A DNA stretch of 64,000 bases from Paracoccus saliphilus (lineage in GTDB: Bacteria > Pseudomonadota > Alphaproteobacteria > Rhodobacterales > Rhodobacteraceae). The position numbers and the translations under genes are program-made. The stretch is from NCBI RefSeq assembly GCF_028553805.1, contig NZ_CP067141.1, positions 124,001 through 188,000 on the forward strand, read 5' to 3'. Shown one piece after another: positions 63,540 through 64,000 of the stretch (its first letter is position 1; every line of letters begins with the position of its first letter). Under the pieces are notes generated by a model. It did not search any database. It saw nothing but the letters and a program-made list of their open reading frames with translations, and was not told the DNA's origin.

Positions 63540-64000
63540 ATGATCTGGAAAAACCCGGCGGCATTAAGCGAGGCAGGCAGCGGTGTGCTCGGCATCGGTG
63601 ATGGCAGCAGCCTGCAGGTCGGCGTTGGACGTGCCATGGGTCATCACGGAGAACTGCTGCAAGGCGTGTTCGAGGGTGAAGGTGGACGATTGCTTCGCGG
63701 ATTGGTGACTTTACCTCTGGACCGCCAGCAATCGCTCGCAACCTTCTGGCCCAGGGACCACGGTGAGATACGCGCCCGCCCACCCGATCGGAAGAAGGCG
63801 GCGCGCGCGACCGCATTAACCCTTGCGCATCTCGGTTTCAGCAGGATGGCAGGCGACCTCACCATCGAAAGCGATATCCCGGTCGGTCATGGTTATGGAT
63901 CGTCCACCGCCGATGTCATTGCCACGATCCGGGCAGTCGGATCGGCTGCTGGCGTGGCATTGCGGCGCTCAACGATATGCCGGCTCGCGATCACGGCAGA
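63540..64000 (+). CDS. GHMP kinase, PduX-like (partial)
   Basis: The first 153 residues are present before the window ends. AMGHHGELLQGVF near residue 33 matches the start motif of PduX-type L-threonine kinases, and DIPVGHGYGSSTADVIATIR near residue 117 is the ATP-binding Gly/Ser motif of GHMP kinases. PduX makes threonine phosphate for cobalamin side-chain synthesis, but other substrates are possible in this family. GAGAGG precedes the ATG. It lies 89 bases after the E1 gene on the same strand, so may belong to the same transcript. Confidence 0.72.
   Translation, partial: MIWKNPAALSEAGSGVLGIGDGSSLQVGVGRAMGHHGELLQGVFEGEGGRLLRGLVTLPLDRQQSLATFWPRDHGEIRARPPDRKKAARATALTLAHLGFSRMAGDLTIESDIPVGHGYGSSTADVIATIRAVGSAAGVALRRSTICRLAITA

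Overview
The window reads as a chromosomal or megaplasmid segment of a GC-rich alphaproteobacterium of the Rhodobacterales/Paracoccaceae type, and Paracoccus is the most likely genus. This rests on protein style (TRAP transporter, fused CysNC, RTX and type I secretion proteins, ABC sugar operons with four-base overlaps) and on the mix of IS5, IS66, IS630, IS21, IS3 and ISL3 remnants. No rRNA, tRNA or CRISPR array was seen.

Layout. (1) 1-4761: a minus-strand operon for uptake and CoA-dependent breakdown of an unidentified carboxylic acid (CoA transferase, acyl-CoA dehydrogenase, AMACR-like racemase, start of a TRAP small permease), divergent from an IclR regulator. (2) 4960-7791: a large RTX protein with long near-identical tandem repeats. 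(3) 8060-20228: two divergent operons for amino-sugar use. The minus arm holds cutC-like, Gfo/Idh/MocA oxidoreductase, two permeases, binding protein, ATPase and nagB. The plus arm holds a chimeric RpiR-DeoR regulator, an AgaS-like SIS protein, a ROK kinase, a GatZ/KbaZ-like protein and nagA. The set fits N-acetylgalactosamine plus N-acetylglucosamine catabolism. (4) 20450-20930: a dead ccdAB toxin-antitoxin pair with an apparently intact operator palindrome. (5) 20982-26639: a type I secretion operon (ABC exporter, HlyD adaptor) with a 686-residue Val/Asp/Thr repeat protein and a 128-residue Gly/Leu-rich protein as likely cargo. (6) 26820-58726: a surface polysaccharide island riddled with insertion sequence debris. 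It holds a pyruvyltransferase-like protein, a secreted glycosidase-like protein, GT4 and GT2 glycosyltransferases, six sulfotransferase-like genes, an ABC capsule exporter (KpsM, KpsT, KpsE types), cysD and cysNC for PAPS supply, and two practically identical copies of UDP-galactopyranose mutase (glf) 18.3 kb apart. (7) 58915-60292: IS5 remnants. (8) 60487-64000: an Lrp regulator divergent from an MdeB-type 2-oxo acid dehydrogenase E1, followed by the start of a GHMP kinase.

Working model (inference): region 6 makes and exports a sulfated, galactofuranose-containing capsule or exopolysaccharide. PAPS comes from the local CysD/CysNC, Galf from Glf, and the repeated transfer-related genes suggest active diversification by horizontal transfer and IS insertion. 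Region 5 looks like a dedicated secretion system for an undescribed family of repeat proteins.
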